NCBI GenBank assembly: GCA_001801215.1
Contig: MGXA01000033.1
Span: 1 to 40,006 of the forward strand
DNA: 40,006 nucleotides
From: Gallionellales bacterium RIFCSPLOWO2_02_FULL_59_110
GTDB lineage: Bacteria > Pseudomonadota > Gammaproteobacteria > Burkholderiales > Gallionellaceae
Direction of reading: 5' to 3'
Shown here: positions 16,995-27,175 of the stretch, in pieces
Numbering within the stretch: the stretch's first letter is position 1
Layout: each line of letters opens with the position of its first letter
The notes under the pieces: model-generated
Database searches by the model: none
Seen by the model: the letters and a program-made list of their open reading frames with translations, nothing else
Told to the model about the DNA's origin: nothing
Program-made: the position numbers and the translations under genes

Positions 16995-19129
16995 CAAAAA
17001 ACAGATTGGTAGCATGGCGGTGCCGGAGCGCTGCGTTTGTATTGCTCTGCGCAATGGCAGGAGTGCAGCAGGCGCAGGCGCAGAATAACGTTACGAATGA
17101 ACCCACCCCAGCAAGCAAGGGCACGCTCAATTTTGTTGACGCCGACATCGAATCGGTGGTCGCGGCGATCGGCGATTACACCAATACGACCTTCATCATC
17201 GATCCGCGCATCAAAGGCAAGATCAACCTGGTATCGGCAAAGCCCCTCACCAAGGCAGAGGCGCTCCAGCTCCTGAGTTCTGTGCTGCGTTTGCAAGGTT
17301 ACACGGTGACGACCGGCAACGGCTATGCCAAAGTGGTTCTGGAAACCGATGCCAAAATTCAGGGAGGATTGCTCCAGGCCGAGGCGGTGCGCGGCGACCA
17401 GATCGCGACGCAGATTTTTCGGCTGAACCATGAGTCCGCCGCCAGTCTGGTGACGGTATTGCGCCCGCTGATTTCGCCCAACAACGCCATCACCGCCAAC
17501 GTTGGCAGCAATGCGCTGGTCATCACCGATTACGCCAGTAACCTGCTGCGGCTGGGCAAAATCATTGCGGCACTGGACGATCCGTCAAGCATCAATCCGG
17601 AGGTGGTGCCTATCCGCCATGCGATCGCCAGCGATATTGCGGCGATGGCCGGTCGGCTGCTGGAACAGGGGGTAGGCAGAGGCGAGGCAGGGCGCATCAA
17701 TTTGCTGGCAGATTCGCGCACCAACTCGGTGGTGGTGAGCGCGCCTTCCGAAGCGCGCGCCAATCTGGCGAAGACCTTGCTGGAAAAACTCGACCAGCCG
17801 ACCGCGCAGCCGGGCAACGTGCATGTGGTTTACCTGAAAAATGCTGAGGCTGCCAAGCTTGCGGAAACCCTGCGTACCGTGATGTCGGCGGACGCTTCAG
17901 TGACGACAGGAGCTCCAGCGTCTGCAGGTTCGGCACCCGGTTCGGCAGCCGCGTCGGCCAAGGTGCAAAGCGGCGGGGCGGGCGGATTTATTCAGGCCGA
18001 TCCGACGACCAACGCATTGATCATTACTGCCAGCGAACCGGTTTATCGCAACTTGCGCGCGGTCATCGACCAGCTCGATGCGCGCCGCGCCCAGGTTTAT
18101 ATCGAGTCGCTGATCGTCGAAGTGACGGCGGGCAAGGCGGCCGAACTGGGTGTGCAATGGGTCGGAGTGTCGGGGGATAGCAACAGCAAATACCGGATCG
18201 GCGCCCTGACCGGTTTCAACGCCGGAGGCAACAACCTGATCAACCAGGCTGCCGCCAAACTTTCCGGCGGTACGCCGACGCCGCCGAGCAACGGCCTGTC
18301 TATCGCCCTCTTCAACCAGTCAGGCATGGGAGCATTGGCCCATGCGCTCGAGACCGATTCCGGCGCAAATATCCTGTCCATGCCCAACCTGATCACGCTC
18401 GACAACGAAGAAGCAAAAATCATCGTCGGCAAGAACGTGCCCTTCATCACCGGACAGTACACGACGGCCTCGTCCGGGGGAGGCGCCGGTGTGAACCCGT
18501 TCCAGACAGTCGAGCGCAAGGATATCGGTTTGACCCTGCGCGTGAAACCGCAGATATCCCAGGGCGGCACGGTCAGGATGTCGATTTACCAGGAAAACTC
18601 CGACATTTTCGATTCGTCCAATTCGGCCGGGCTTATCACCAGCAAGCGCTCGCTCGACACCAATGTGCTGGTGGACGACGGGCAGATCATCGTGCTGGGC
18701 GGCCTGATCGAAGACAACATGCAGGACGGCGTCGAGAAGGTGCCCGGACTGGGGGATATTCCGCTCATCGGCAGTTTGTTCCAGTACAAGAAACGCAGCC
18801 AGACCAAGACCAACCTGATGGTGTTCCTGCGGCCGACCATAGTACGCAGCAACGAGCAGAGCGTGAACCTGGCGATGGACCGCTATGACTACATCCGCGA
18901 CGTGGAAGTCAGCAAACAGCCGGAGCGGACGATCGTGCTGCCGAACATGGACGCGCCGCTGTTGCCGAAATTGCAGAACGGACAGATACCGGGCGGTCTT
19001 TTGTTCAACCGGATGGACAGTGGCTCCCTGTTCAACAAGGCCGGAGCGGCAAATTTGCCGTCAGCGCAGAACCCTGCCCCGCAAGAACCGGCGCCGCAAC
19101 AACCGGCGCTAACGCCATCGAATGAATAG
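16991..19129 (+). CDS. gspD: Type II secretion outer-membrane secretin GspD
   Basis: A 712-residue secretin forming the outer-membrane gate. The signal peptide ends near residue 31 (QQAQA). The N0 domain begins at [16 protein letters not shown], followed by N1, N2 and N3 repeats (about 125-385) with an Ala/Gly/Ser-rich loop near 305-325. The C-terminal secretin barrel carries VPFITGQYT and [15 protein letters not shown] (about 583-597). A Pro/Gln/Ala-rich tail ends the protein, possibly the pilotin-binding part. It overlaps gspN by ATGA and lies 23 bases before gspE. Confidence 0.96.
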   Translation: MTKNRLVAWRCRSAAFVLLCAMAGVQQAQAQNNVTNEPTPASKGTLNFVDADIESVVAAIGDYTNTTFIIDPRIKGKINLVSAKPLTKAEALQLLSSVLRLQGYTVTTGNGYAKVVLETDAKIQGGLLQAEAVRGDQIATQIFRLNHESAASLVTVLRPLISPNNAITANVGSNALVITDYASNLLRLGKIIAALDDPSSINPEVVPIRHAIASDIAAMAGRLLEQGVGRGEAGRINLLADSRTNSVVVSAPSEARANLAKTLLEKLDQPTAQPGNVHVVYLKNAEAAKLAETLRTVMSADASVTTGAPASAGSAPGSAAASAKVQSGGAGGFIQADPTTNALIITASEPVYRNLRAVIDQLDARRAQVYIESLIVEVTAGKAAELGVQWVGVSGDSNSKYRIGALTGFNAGGNNLINQAAAKLSGGTPTPPSNGLSIALFNQSGMGALAHALETDSGANILSMPNLITLDNEEAKIIVGKNVPFITGQYTTASSGGGAGVNPFQTVERKDIGLTLRVKPQISQGGTVRMSIYQENSDIFDSSNSAGLITSKRSLDTNVLVDDGQIIVLGGLIEDNMQDGVEKVPGLGDIPLIGSLFQYKKRSQTKTNLMVFLRPTIVRSNEQSVNLAMDRYDYIRDVEVSKQPERTIVLPNMDAPLLPKLQNGQIPGGLLFNRMDSGSLFNKAGAANLPSAQNPAPQEPAPQQPALTPSNE

Positions 19130-19152
19130 CAGTTGCGGGAGAGGTTACAGCC

Positions 19153-20580
19153 ATGACTGATGCCCGCCTTCTGCCTTACGCGTTTGCCCGCGACTTCGCG
19201 CTGCTGGCGCAGCGCGGCGGCGCTGCGGGCAGCCCGGTCGAAGTCTGGGTGTCGGATGCGACCGCACCCAAGGCCATTGCCGAAGTGAGCCGCTGTTTCG
19301 GGCGCATCCGCCTCAAGTCCGTGCCGCGCGCAACGCTCGAAGCCGAGATCGCCCGCGCCTACGCCGATTCCGGCGGCGATGCGGCGCAGGTCATCGACGA
19401 ATACGAATCCGACCTCGACCTGAACAAGCTGATGCAGGACATGCCTGCCATCGAGGATCTGCTCGAATCCGCCGACGATGCGCCGGTAATCCGCATGATC
19501 AACGCGTTGCTCACCCAGGCCTTGCGCGAGGGTGCATCGGATATCCATATCGAGCCTTTCGAGCAGATTTCGGTGGTGCGCTTCCGTATCGACGGCGCGT
19601 TGCGCGATGTGGTGCGCCCGAAGAAGGCGATCCACGCCTCGTTGATTTCGCGCATCAAGATCATGGCGCAGCTCGACATCGCCGAAAAGCGCCTGCCGCA
19701 GGACGGGCGCATCGCGCTGCGCGTCGGCGGCAAGGCGGTGGACGTGCGCGTTTCCACGCTGCCCACCGGGCACGGCGAACGCGCGGTGCTGCGCCTGCTC
19801 GACAAGGAATCCGGCAAGCTCGACTTGCAGCATCTGGGCATGAGCGCCGATGTGCTGGCGCAATTCGACAAGCTGATCGCGCAGCCGCACGGCATCGTGC
19901 TGGTCACCGGGCCGACGGGCTCCGGCAAGACCACCACGCTGTATGCCGCGCTCTCCCGGCTGAACGCCACCAGCACCAACATCCTCACCGTCGAAGACCC
20001 GATCGAGTACGAGCTGGCCGGTATCGGCCAGACCCAGGTCAACGCGCGCATCGACATGACCTTCGCCAAGGCGCTGCGCGCGATCCTGCGCCAGGACCCG
20101 GACATCATCATGATCGGCGAAATCCGCGACCTGGAGACCGCGCAGATCGCGGTGCAGGCATCCCTGACCGGCCATCTGGTGCTGGCGACGTTGCACACCA
20201 ACGACTCGGCGGCAGCGGTGACGCGCCTGCTCGACATGGGCATCGAACCGTTCCTGCTGTCGTCGTCACTGCTCGGCGTGGTCGCGCAGCGGCTGGTGCG
20301 CAAGCTGTGCCCGCACTGCAAACGCCAGGAAGGTCAATTCTGGGTCGAGGCAGGTTGCGAAAAATGCGGCCAGACCGGCTATCAGGGGCGGGTCGGCGTC
20401 TATGAGCTGCTGCTGACCACCGAGCAGATCCGCGCGCAGATACACAGCCAGGCATCCGAAGCAGATATCCGCGCCACCGCGATGAAAGACGGCATGCGCA
20501 CGATGCGCGAGGACGGCGAACGCTGGCTGGCCGATGGTACGACGACCGAGGCGGAGTTGCTGCGTGTCACCAAGGAGTAA
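19153..20580 (+). CDS. gspE: Type II secretion ATPase GspE
   Basis: A 475-residue cytoplasmic hexameric ATPase that powers pseudopilus assembly. It has an N-terminal N1E-type domain, Walker [10 protein letters not shown] at 253-261 (Lys259), an Asp-box-type EDPIEYEL, Walker [10 protein letters not shown] and a His box [10 protein letters not shown] zinc-binding CM domain has two CxxC pairs (Cys386/389 and Cys402/405). gggagagg at 19137-19144 precedes the ATG. The stop is followed by a repeat that separates gspE from gspF. Confidence 0.96.
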   Translation: MTDARLLPYAFARDFALLAQRGGAAGSPVEVWVSDATAPKAIAEVSRCFGRIRLKSVPRATLEAEIARAYADSGGDAAQVIDEYESDLDLNKLMQDMPAIEDLLESADDAPVIRMINALLTQALREGASDIHIEPFEQISVVRFRIDGALRDVVRPKKAIHASLISRIKIMAQLDIAEKRLPQDGRIALRVGGKAVDVRVSTLPTGHGERAVLRLLDKESGKLDLQHLGMSADVLAQFDKLIAQPHGIVLVTGPTGSGKTTTLYAALSRLNATSTNILTVEDPIEYELAGIGQTQVNARIDMTFAKALRAILRQDPDIIMIGEIRDLETAQIAVQASLTGHLVLATLHTNDSAAAVTRLLDMGIEPFLLSSSLLGVVAQRLVRKLCPHCKRQEGQFWVEAGCEKCGQTGYQGRVGVYELLLTTEQIRAQIHSQASEADIRATAMKDGMRTMREDGERWLADGTTTEAELLRVTKE

Positions 20581-20593
20581 TTCTGAAAACTGG

Positions 20594-20740
20594 AGTTCTA
20601 TCCGCAGATTACGCAGATTAACGCAGATTTCCAGACGGCTGCGGGTGGGCGCTGTATCACCCAAACAGCGGGTCGGCAATCCAAGGATTGCCTGTTTTTA
20701 ATCTGCGAAAATCTGTGTAATCTGCGGACAACTGCTTTTT
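20594..20740. repeat. Inverted repeat (ccgcagattacgcagatta...taatctgcgga) between gspE and gspF
   Basis: atccgcagattacgcagatt plus aacgcagattt at the left faces aatctgcgaaaatctgtgta followed by atctgcgga at the right. The arms are about 30 bases around a 75-base centre with its own small inversions. It is a widespread type of palindromic intergenic repeat. It pushed gspF away from the aaggag that overlaps the gspE stop. A decayed relative is visible at about 22651-22692. Confidence 0.75.
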
Positions 20741-20784
20741 ATAGTGTTAATAATGCCTCTTCATTTTGAATTGGAATAAATAGC

Positions 20785-22005
20785 TTGCCCGCATTCAGTT
20801 ACGAAGCAGCCGATGCGCATGGCGCAGTCAAGAAGGGCGTCATCGACGCGGAGAGCGCGCGCGCCGCGCGCTCCGACCTGCGTTTGCAGGGATTGGTGCC
20901 GATCAGCGTCGCGGCGATTGCGGGTCAATTGGATGAAGCTGGCCAGACCAAACATAGCGCATTCGGCGACAAGCTCTCCACGGTGGAGCTGGCGCTGTTT
21001 ACCCGCCAGCTGGCGAGCTTGCTGGAAGCCAGCCTGCCGCTGGAGCAGGCGTTTTCCGCATTGCTGGAGCAGGCCGAACGGACTTATGTGCGCGACCTGA
21101 TCGCATCGATCCGCTCCGAGGTGATGGGCGGAGCATCGCTGTCCGATGCGCTGGCCAAACATCCGCGCGATTTTGCCGACATCTACCGCGCGCTGGTTGC
21201 CTCCGGCGAGCAGATCGGCCAGCTGTCCAGGGTGCTGTCGCGTCTGGCGGACTATATAGAGCGGCGCAATGCGCTGGTGCAGAAGGTCAAGCTCGCGTTC
21301 ACTTATCCGGCGATCGTCACGGTGGTGGCGTTCCTGATCGTGATATTTTTGCTGACCTATGTGGTGCCGCAGATCGTGTCGGTGTTCGCCAATACCAAAC
21401 AGAAGCTGCCGTTCCTGACGGTGGTGATGCTGGGTATCTCGGATTTCGTGCGCAATTACGGCTGGATCGTGTTGCTTGCCGCCATCGGGCTGGGATTTGC
21501 CTGGCGTCGCGCCCTGAAAAACCCCGCGATCAAGCTGCGCTGGCATACCTGGCTGCTGACCGCGCCGCTGTATGGAAGATTCGAGCGCAGCCTCAACACG
21601 GCGCGTTTTGCCAGCACGTTGGCGATCACGACCGGCTCAGGGGTGCCGATCCTGCGCGCGTTGCAGACCAGCCGCGACACCCTGACCAATGTCGCGATGC
21701 GCGCCCAGGTCGAAGAGGCGACGGCCAGCGTGCGCGAGGGCGTCAGCCTGGCGCGCGCGCTGTCGGCACACAAGCATTTTCCGGCGCTGCTGATCCACAT
21801 GATCCGCGCCGGCGAAACGACCGGCGAGTTGCCGCCGATGCTGGAGCGCGCCGCCAACGCGCAGGAGCAGGATCTGGAACGGCGCGCGATGACGATAGCC
21901 GGATTGCTGGAACCGGTGCTGATACTGGCGATGGGGGTGGTGGTGCTGCTGATCGTGCTGGCCGTGCTGATGCCGATCATCGAAATCAACCAGTTGGTGC
22001 GGTAG
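20785..22005 (+). CDS. gspF: Type II secretion inner-membrane platform protein GspF
   Basis: A 406-residue polytopic core of the assembly platform. Two homologous cytoplasmic four-helix domains (about 55-165 and 260-370) alternate with three membrane helices (near 170-195, 220-240 and 375-400). LASLLEASLPLEQAF and the VPILRALQTSRD repeat are typical of the family. The start is TTG 20785, giving MPAFSYEAADA, the standard GspF N-terminus. Only a weak ggaat lies upstream, because a repeat occupies the spacer after gspE. Confidence 0.95.
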   Translation: MPAFSYEAADAHGAVKKGVIDAESARAARSDLRLQGLVPISVAAIAGQLDEAGQTKHSAFGDKLSTVELALFTRQLASLLEASLPLEQAFSALLEQAERTYVRDLIASIRSEVMGGASLSDALAKHPRDFADIYRALVASGEQIGQLSRVLSRLADYIERRNALVQKVKLAFTYPAIVTVVAFLIVIFLLTYVVPQIVSVFANTKQKLPFLTVVMLGISDFVRNYGWIVLLAAIGLGFAWRRALKNPAIKLRWHTWLLTAPLYGRFERSLNTARFASTLAITTGSGVPILRALQTSRDTLTNVAMRAQVEEATASVREGVSLARALSAHKHFPALLIHMIRAGETTGELPPMLERAANAQEQDLERRAMTIAGLLEPVLILAMGVVVLLIVLAVLMPIIEINQLVR

Positions 22006-22038
22006 GATGCGCATGGTAAACCCGATAAGAGGAATGGA

Positions 22039-22593
22039 ATGAAACGCTTGCCGCTCGTTGCAACTTTTGTATTGTTCATCGCGTTATGCGTATCGGCCGC
22101 GTATTGGGCAATGCAGTTTTTCAAACCGCCGTTGCGCGCGGTTGCTGCCCCGCCGCAAACCATGCAGGGATTCACCCCTCCGCGCCTAGACGCTGCGGCG
22201 GCCTTGTTCGGCGGCCGCACGACCATCGCCGTTGCCGTCAATTTTCAACTGCACGGCGTGATTGCCGCCGGTAATCCGACCGAGGGTGTGGCGATCCTGG
22301 CGGCTGGCGGCAAACCGGCGCAAGCGATCAGGGTCAACACCGAGGTGATGCCCGGCGTAATGGTCAAGGAGGTGCATCCACAGTATGTTCTGCTATCGGA
22401 AAGAGGCGTGGTGAAGCGGGTCGACCTGCCAGAAATAGCGAAAGCGCAGGGAGGGGCAGGCAACCCGGCGGGAGCCGTCAACCCCGTTGGTGTAAGCAAC
22501 GCAACCGGAGTTGGCACCACGGCAGGAACCGGCACCGTACTGAGAGGCAGGCGGGCGAGAGCCAATATTCGCGAAAGTTCGGATGAGGAATGA
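22039..22593 (+). CDS. gspC: Type II secretion protein GspC (short form)
   Basis: A 184-residue inner-membrane protein with one helix near residues 5-27, a periplasmic homology-region domain (about 55-140: LFGG, VNFQLHGVIAAG, VMPGVMVKEVHPQYVLLSERG) and a low-complexity Gly/Ala/Val tail. The HR domain bridges the platform to the N0 domain of GspD. It has no C-terminal PDZ or coiled coil, as in the short GspC proteins of many betaproteobacteria. agagg lies seven bases before ATG. It closes the gsp cluster and is convergent with the response regulator. Confidence 0.88.
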   Translation: MKRLPLVATFVLFIALCVSAAYWAMQFFKPPLRAVAAPPQTMQGFTPPRLDAAAALFGGRTTIAVAVNFQLHGVIAAGNPTEGVAILAAGGKPAQAIRVNTEVMPGVMVKEVHPQYVLLSERGVVKRVDLPEIAKAQGGAGNPAGAVNPVGVSNATGVGTTAGTGTVLRGRRARANIRESSDEE

Positions 22594-22704
22594 GGCTGCG
22601 AGGCGCACCGGGAGGTGGCAGGCAAAACAGCAATAAACCTTGCGGCCGCAGTTCAATCCGCCGATTACGCAGACCTGCACAGATTTGCAACAGTTGCCGT
22701 CTGT

Positions 22705-23355
22705 TTATGGGGCGCGCTCGGAAATGCCGCGCTGCATGGCGATCAACGCAGCTTCGGTGCGCGAGCGCACATGCAGTTTTTGCAGGATATTCGTCATGTA
22801 ATGCTTGACGGTCTTTTCCGCGAGATACATGGCATCGCCAATTTCCTTGTTGGTAAGCCCCTGGCTGAGGAGTTTGAGGATTTTTGCCTCGCGCGCGGTC
22901 AGCTCGGAAAGCGGGTCAGCGGATTGCGGGCGCGAGAGTTCGGTCAGCATGTCCGCAGCCAGTGCGGGCGAGACATAAGCCTCGCCACCCGCCACACTGC
23001 GCGTGATAGCGCGCAATTCACCCGCCGATACGCCCTTCAATACATAACCGTGCGCCCCTGCCTTGAGGGCTGCCAGCAGGTTTTCCCGGTTCTCGGAAAC
23101 GGTGAGCATCATGATGCGTATCATCGGTATGCTGGCGGAGATTTTTCCGGCAGCAGCGACACCGCCCATTCCGGCCATCTCGACATCTAGCAGCGCCATG
23201 TCGGGACGCAAGCGCTGCGCAAGTTCAACGGCTTCTTCTCCGCTGCCGGCTTGGGCGACTATCTCAAAATCCGGTTCCGCGCCAAGCGATAGAGCGACTC
23301 CTTCGCGGAACAGGGGGTGGTCATCGGCAAGAAGAATGCGGGTCGGTTTAGGCAT
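22705..23355 (-). CDS. NarL/FixJ-family response regulator
   Basis: A 216-residue two-component regulator. The receiver domain (1-120) shows Asp11/Asp12, phospho-acceptor Asp57 (MALLDVEM) and Lys107 (GYVLKG). A LuxR-type helix-turn-helix lies at about 150-212 (LTAREAKILKLLSQGLTNKEI). It overlaps the upstream kinase gene by eight bases, so the two form one operon. Targets cannot be read from the sequence; the divergently oriented cytochrome gene at 25.35 kb is the natural candidate. Confidence 0.93.
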   Translation of the reverse strand: MPKPTRILLADDHPLFREGVALSLGAEPDFEIVAQAGSGEEAVELAQRLRPDMALLDVEMAGMGGVAAAGKISASIPMIRIMMLTVSENRENLLAALKAGAHGYVLKGVSAGELRAITRSVAGGEAYVSPALAADMLTELSRPQSADPLSELTAREAKILKLLSQGLTNKEIGDAMYLAEKTVKHYMTNILQKLHVRSRTEAALIAMQRGISERAP

Positions 23356-24763
23356 GGGTTATTTCATTGGCTGATAGAGGTAGCCGGGCGCGGATACAGG
23401 TGCCGCGTCCGGGTGCGGAATCGACTTCGAATATACCACCAAGCAGCCGGACGCGTTCGCGCATGAAATTAAGCCCGAGCCGCCCAGATACCGCAGCCGC
23501 CTGAAAATCGAAACCGGCGCCGTGGTCAGCTATTGTTATCAGCACCTCGCACTCGGCCTGATGCATGCTCACTTGCGGCGAGCTGCCAGGCGCGTGCCGC
23601 CAGCAGTTGTTCAGGGATTCCTGGAGTAGCCGGTACACCGTGATCTTGACCGCGAGCGGCGCTTTGTCCAGGATTTCATCGATATCGGCCCGGACTGTTT
23701 GTCCGGACATGCGCTCGAAATCGTCTATGGCGCGCCGGGCGGTGTCGGCGAGGGACAGTTCGGCGATGCCCGGCATGGCCAGCCCGGCTGAAATTTTGCG
23801 CACGTCCCGCAGCGAGGATTGCAACGCATCGTGGATGTTGCGGAAGTCTTGCGCAGCGCCGCTCGGCGATGAAGCGCAGTTTTGGAATGCCGCAGCAAAT
23901 TCATCGAAACGCATCAAGGCAAAGGCAATAGCCTGCGCCGGGCCGTCGTGCAGGTCGGCGGCAACCCGGATCAGGAACTCCTCGTTGAGAGTGGTCGTGC
24001 TTTCGCCAGCCTTGTGCACCTGCTCGCGCATGCGATCGTTATCTTCGAGGGCGGAGCGCAGTTGCTGGAGCTGCTGGCGCAGGTCGCGCTGCTGGTCGTG
24101 GATGGTAAGGCTGGCGCGACGCACCAAGCCGAACAGCAGCAGGTAGATGGCGAGAGTGACAATCGCGACAAACACCCAGCTACGCTGTTGGGCGGTGCTG
24201 ATATCCCGTTCCAGGTTTTCCGAATATAGGTAGAACTCGGCAACCGAGATGACTTTGCCCTGGCTGCCGACGCGTGCCGGCACGTAGACTTCGAGCAGTC
24301 GCTGCCAGCGATTCTTCTCGGTCAGGTTGTCCGCCTCGTCGAGATTGCTCATGCGCGCCTGCAACGCGCCTTTGAAAGCCGCTGCGAGCAGCCCATCGAT
24401 CGGAAAGCGAAGCCCCAGTTGCGAGTGGTTGTTGCTATAGACGATGCGCCCATCGGCGTCCCAGAGCTTGAAGCTGACCACCTTGCGGCTTAGCGGCCCT
24501 TCGACGAACAGATGATCGAGTGCATCGTGAGATTCGGCGCCCAGCGTTCCAACGCTTGGCCAGTCATGGAATTGCGTCGCCAGGATGCTTTCCACGTAAA
24601 CCGCCGAAATCGCCGCAGCGCGGTTCACCGCACTTGTCTCTATTTGCCGCCCCATCCAGGTGCCGATGGAGGCCATGCCGATCGCGAGAATCGCGAAGAT
24701 CGCCAGCATGAACTGGTGCGAAAAACTCAGGCGGCTGAATGCTTGGTTCAGGGTTGCAGGCAC
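23348..24763 (-). CDS. NarX-like sensor histidine kinase (HisKA_3 type)
   Basis: A 471-residue membrane sensor. Helix 1 lies at about 17-37 and helix 2 at about 195-214. They flank a periplasmic region of about 155 residues with no recognised ligand motif. A cytoplasmic coiled coil (220-255) leads to the HisKA_3 dimerisation helix, with phospho-acceptor His272 in ADLHDGPAQ. The ATPase domain has an N box (QESLNNCWRHA, 381-391), DHGAGF (413-418) and a PGRGT glycine motif. It is paired with the downstream NarL-type regulator. The signal could be redox, an oxyanion or a metal; the sequence does not say which. Confidence 0.92.
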   Translation of the reverse strand: MPATLNQAFSRLSFSHQFMLAIFAILAIGMASIGTWMGRQIETSAVNRAAAISAVYVESILATQFHDWPSVGTLGAESHDALDHLFVEGPLSRKVVSFKLWDADGRIVYSNNHSQLGLRFPIDGLLAAAFKGALQARMSNLDEADNLTEKNRWQRLLEVYVPARVGSQGKVISVAEFYLYSENLERDISTAQQRSWVFVAIVTLAIYLLLFGLVRRASLTIHDQQRDLRQQLQQLRSALEDNDRMREQVHKAGESTTTLNEEFLIRVAADLHDGPAQAIAFALMRFDEFAAAFQNCASSPSGAAQDFRNIHDALQSSLRDVRKISAGLAMPGIAELSLADTARRAIDDFERMSGQTVRADIDEILDKAPLAVKITVYRLLQESLNNCWRHAPGSSPQVSMHQAECEVLITIADHGAGFDFQAAAVSGRLGLNFMRERVRLLGGIFEVDSAPGRGTCIRARLPLSANEITHA

Positions 24764-24999
24764 TGGAATCTCTCGTTATGCGATTTTGTAATGATTACTG
24801 GAGCCGAAAATCATAACACGGTGGGAATGACAAAGATAAGACGAAAGTCTGATAAAAACGGAACTTTAGTCTTGTCTGATTAGGGCAGAAAGGCCGTAGT
24901 GCGCTGTTCCGAAAATGTAAATAATGCTTCACCGAATGGCGTTTTTGATCGATCTTGCCTGCTCGATAGCGTCTTCGGTGCGCTTTGTAATGCATTGAT

Positions 25000-25116
25000 T
25001 ATTGATCCGGCCCGGTGAAGTAATAAACCTGTTCTGGCTAAGTTTGCCGAAACCCTTTCTCCCTTCGGCAAGAATTAAGCTCAGCGGGCTTCAAACATAG
25101 TCTGGCCGGATCAATA
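25000..25116. promoter_or_regulatory. 13-bp perfect inverted repeat spaced 91 bp, with an inner hairpin
   Basis: tattgatccggcc (25000-25012) and ggccggatcaata (25104-25116) are exact inverses. Between them lies a second inverted pair, ttgccgaa (25044-25051) and ttcggcaa (25064-25071). The block is in the 587-base spacer between the divergent kinase and diheme lipoprotein genes, where no other gene is visible. It could be a regulator site pair or a decayed repeat element. Confidence 0.4.
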
Positions 25117-25350
25117 TTTTTAATAAAAGATATGTACGTCCCTTGCCGCAATAATCTTGGTATTTCGCTATTATTCAAAATGATACGACTTTCTGAGTGG
25201 TTGCATTGCCAGGGGTGTATTTAATTTGTGCTTTATTAGAGTTCAAATCCACAATTGCGATTTCGAATTTCGACAAGGGAGGGGGAGGTAATGAGAGCCA
25301 AGCTTGTTCGAATGGCAGTACCAAAGTTAACTCAAAGGAGTTCTATTATC

Positions 25351-26847
25351 ATGGAAAGTGTACAAAAAGGTATTAGCATTTCAAGCAGCTGCAATAAAAA
25401 GCTGCACGCGGCCCTGGTGATCGCCGGTCTGGCGTTCATGCCGTTTGCGCTGACAGGATGTAACTCTTCGTCCGGCGGCGGCACCACCGAGCCACCATCA
25501 AACGGCGGCGGCACCGAGCCACCACCGCCACCGCCACCACCAGCGGCGGCATTCAAGGTCAATTTTGCGGATGGCGCACCCAGCGTGAATTGGGGGAGCG
25601 AGGTCACCGTAACCGCCTTCAGGCCGGGTCAGGCGAGCCATGAGTATTTGTCGACTGCGGGGGCGGGGCACACCGGGGCACCGCTGGTGGCGATGGGCTG
25701 TGCCGCTTGCCATGAAACCAACCTGTTAAACCCTCCCCAGGTGGCGGCGAAACACGACGAGGACGAACCCGTCCACGACATCGCCACCGTCGATCTCAAG
25801 ATTGCGGCGGCCTACGATGCCAGCAATTTCTACCTCAAGGCAAGCTGGCAGGCCGAGCGCCCCGGCATCACGCACGGCAGGGCGGTTTACAAGAACGGCG
25901 CATGGGTGAAAGACTCCATGGCAAACGAGCCGGGCGCAGATCCTGCGGCTGTGGGCAAGGTTTTCGCCGCCGAGGATCGTTTCGCGACCATGTTCATGCC
26001 AGCGTCCAAGGATGTCAATACGGGCAACGCGGGGCTTTCCTTTCATACGGCAGGCTGTTTCGTGACCTGTCATAACGACATGGACGACATGCCTGAATGG
26101 AATGCGGCCGGAAAAGAAACGCTCAAGTATCTGGTCAGAAGCAAAGCCAGAACCGAGGGCGCCAGCAACGGCGCTACCAAGTTTGCCACCGGCACCGAGA
26201 CCGATGCGGACGTGACATCTGGCGCTACCCAGAACTTCCCGGATATGTGGCACTGGCGCGGCGGTCGTTCGGCCATCATCAATACTGTGACCGACGGTTT
26301 CGTCATGCAGTCCCGCGCCAACGATGGCGGCTCCAATTTCTATGCAGACAATACCCTCGTTACGGAGACTGGCTGGATGTATGACGCAAGCTGGATGGAG
26401 GCCTGGATCACTGCCAACTTCCCGAACTATACGGGCGAGAAGAAAGTGCATGCCCTTCCAGCCGCCCTGTGGGATCAAGCACTGCAAAATACGCCTACGC
26501 TTGTCACCGCCGGCGCCAACAAGAACGCGGTTGCATACAATGCGACGACAGCCAAGTTCCAGGAAGGAGACATCCTGCCGCAGCGCGTGCTGACGCCGAA
26601 GACAGGCAGCAGATCCGACGTCAACGCCTACGCCTCCTGGGAAAGTGGCACCTGGACCGTGATCTTCAAGCGCGCGCGCGATACCGGCAATAAGGATGAT
26701 CACGTCCTGAACTTCGACGCGGAGAATTACAGCTTCGCTTTCGCGGCCCACCAGGATCACACCCAGCACCGCTGGCACCATGTGACCTACCCGGTCACCA
26801 TGGGCAAGGAAGGCTCCAACGCCACCATCAAGGCAAAACTGAACTGA
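25351..26847 (+). CDS. Diheme lipoprotein with ethylbenzene-dehydrogenase/c-552-type haem-binding domain
   Basis: A 498-residue predicted lipoprotein cytochrome. I take ATG 25351 (aaggag ten bases upstream), giving a signal that ends ALTGC at Cys37. An upstream in-frame ATG at 25291 also has a strong gggggagg and would add 20 residues. A Gly/Ser/Pro linker (PPPPPPPP) follows. The body resembles the EB_dh / cytochrome c-552-DMSO-reductase-like haem-binding domain: VNWGSEVTVTAF, DLKIAAAYDASNFYLKASW, and late MEAWI and HRWHHVTYPV segments. There are two haem c sites, CAACH at residue 117 and CFVTCH (CX3CH) at 236. Probably a periplasm- or surface-facing electron carrier beside the c4 and NapC genes. 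Partner and substrate are unknown. Confidence 0.8.
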   Translation: MESVQKGISISSSCNKKLHAALVIAGLAFMPFALTGCNSSSGGGTTEPPSNGGGTEPPPPPPPPAAAFKVNFADGAPSVNWGSEVTVTAFRPGQASHEYLSTAGAGHTGAPLVAMGCAACHETNLLNPPQVAAKHDEDEPVHDIATVDLKIAAAYDASNFYLKASWQAERPGITHGRAVYKNGAWVKDSMANEPGADPAAVGKVFAAEDRFATMFMPASKDVNTGNAGLSFHTAGCFVTCHNDMDDMPEWNAAGKETLKYLVRSKARTEGASNGATKFATGTETDADVTSGATQNFPDMWHWRGGRSAIINTVTDGFVMQSRANDGGSNFYADNTLVTETGWMYDASWMEAWITANFPNYTGEKKVHALPAALWDQALQNTPTLVTAGANKNAVAYNATTAKFQEGDILPQRVLTPKTGSRSDVNAYASWESGTWTVIFKRARDTGNKDDHVLNFDAENYSFAFAAHQDHTQHRWHHVTYPVTMGKEGSNATIKAKLN

Positions 26848-26868
26848 GCGTAAACTTGTAAAGATAAA

Positions 26869-26893
26869 CGGGCGGGCTCATTGAGCCCGCCCG
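26869..26893 (+). terminator. GC-rich hairpin after the diheme lipoprotein gene
   Basis: A perfect 11-bp stem (cgggcgggctc / gagcccgcccg) with an att loop lies 21 bases after the stop. The T tract after it is poor (actgtttg), so termination may be partial. A small ggccatcattgatggcc palindrome follows at about 26907. Confidence 0.65.
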
Positions 26894-27175
26894 ACTGTTT
26901 GACGGCGGCCATCATTGATGGCCACTTTTTCATCCCGCCGTATTCTGCCGAAGGACCTGCACGAATGGTCGGTCAAGTGTGCGCCTTATCACTGCAAATA
27001 TATGGGCGGAGCCCCGCCCATTGCGGTGGCCAGCCCGAATATTTACGCGGTGTTAATGCCACCTGCTTCGTTCAGTCAGGCGACGATCCCGCCTTTACAT
27101 TTGCACGCCGCAAAGTTTGAAAAATTTCAAAGCGGGTGAGTTGTAAAGAGGATTTGTAAAAAGGCTTGACGAGCT

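Noticed and set aside
26881-27139. Two overlapping frames of 74-79 codons after the diheme lipoprotein gene
   Set aside because: No ribosome site, no recognisable motif, and they run through palindromic intergenic sequence.
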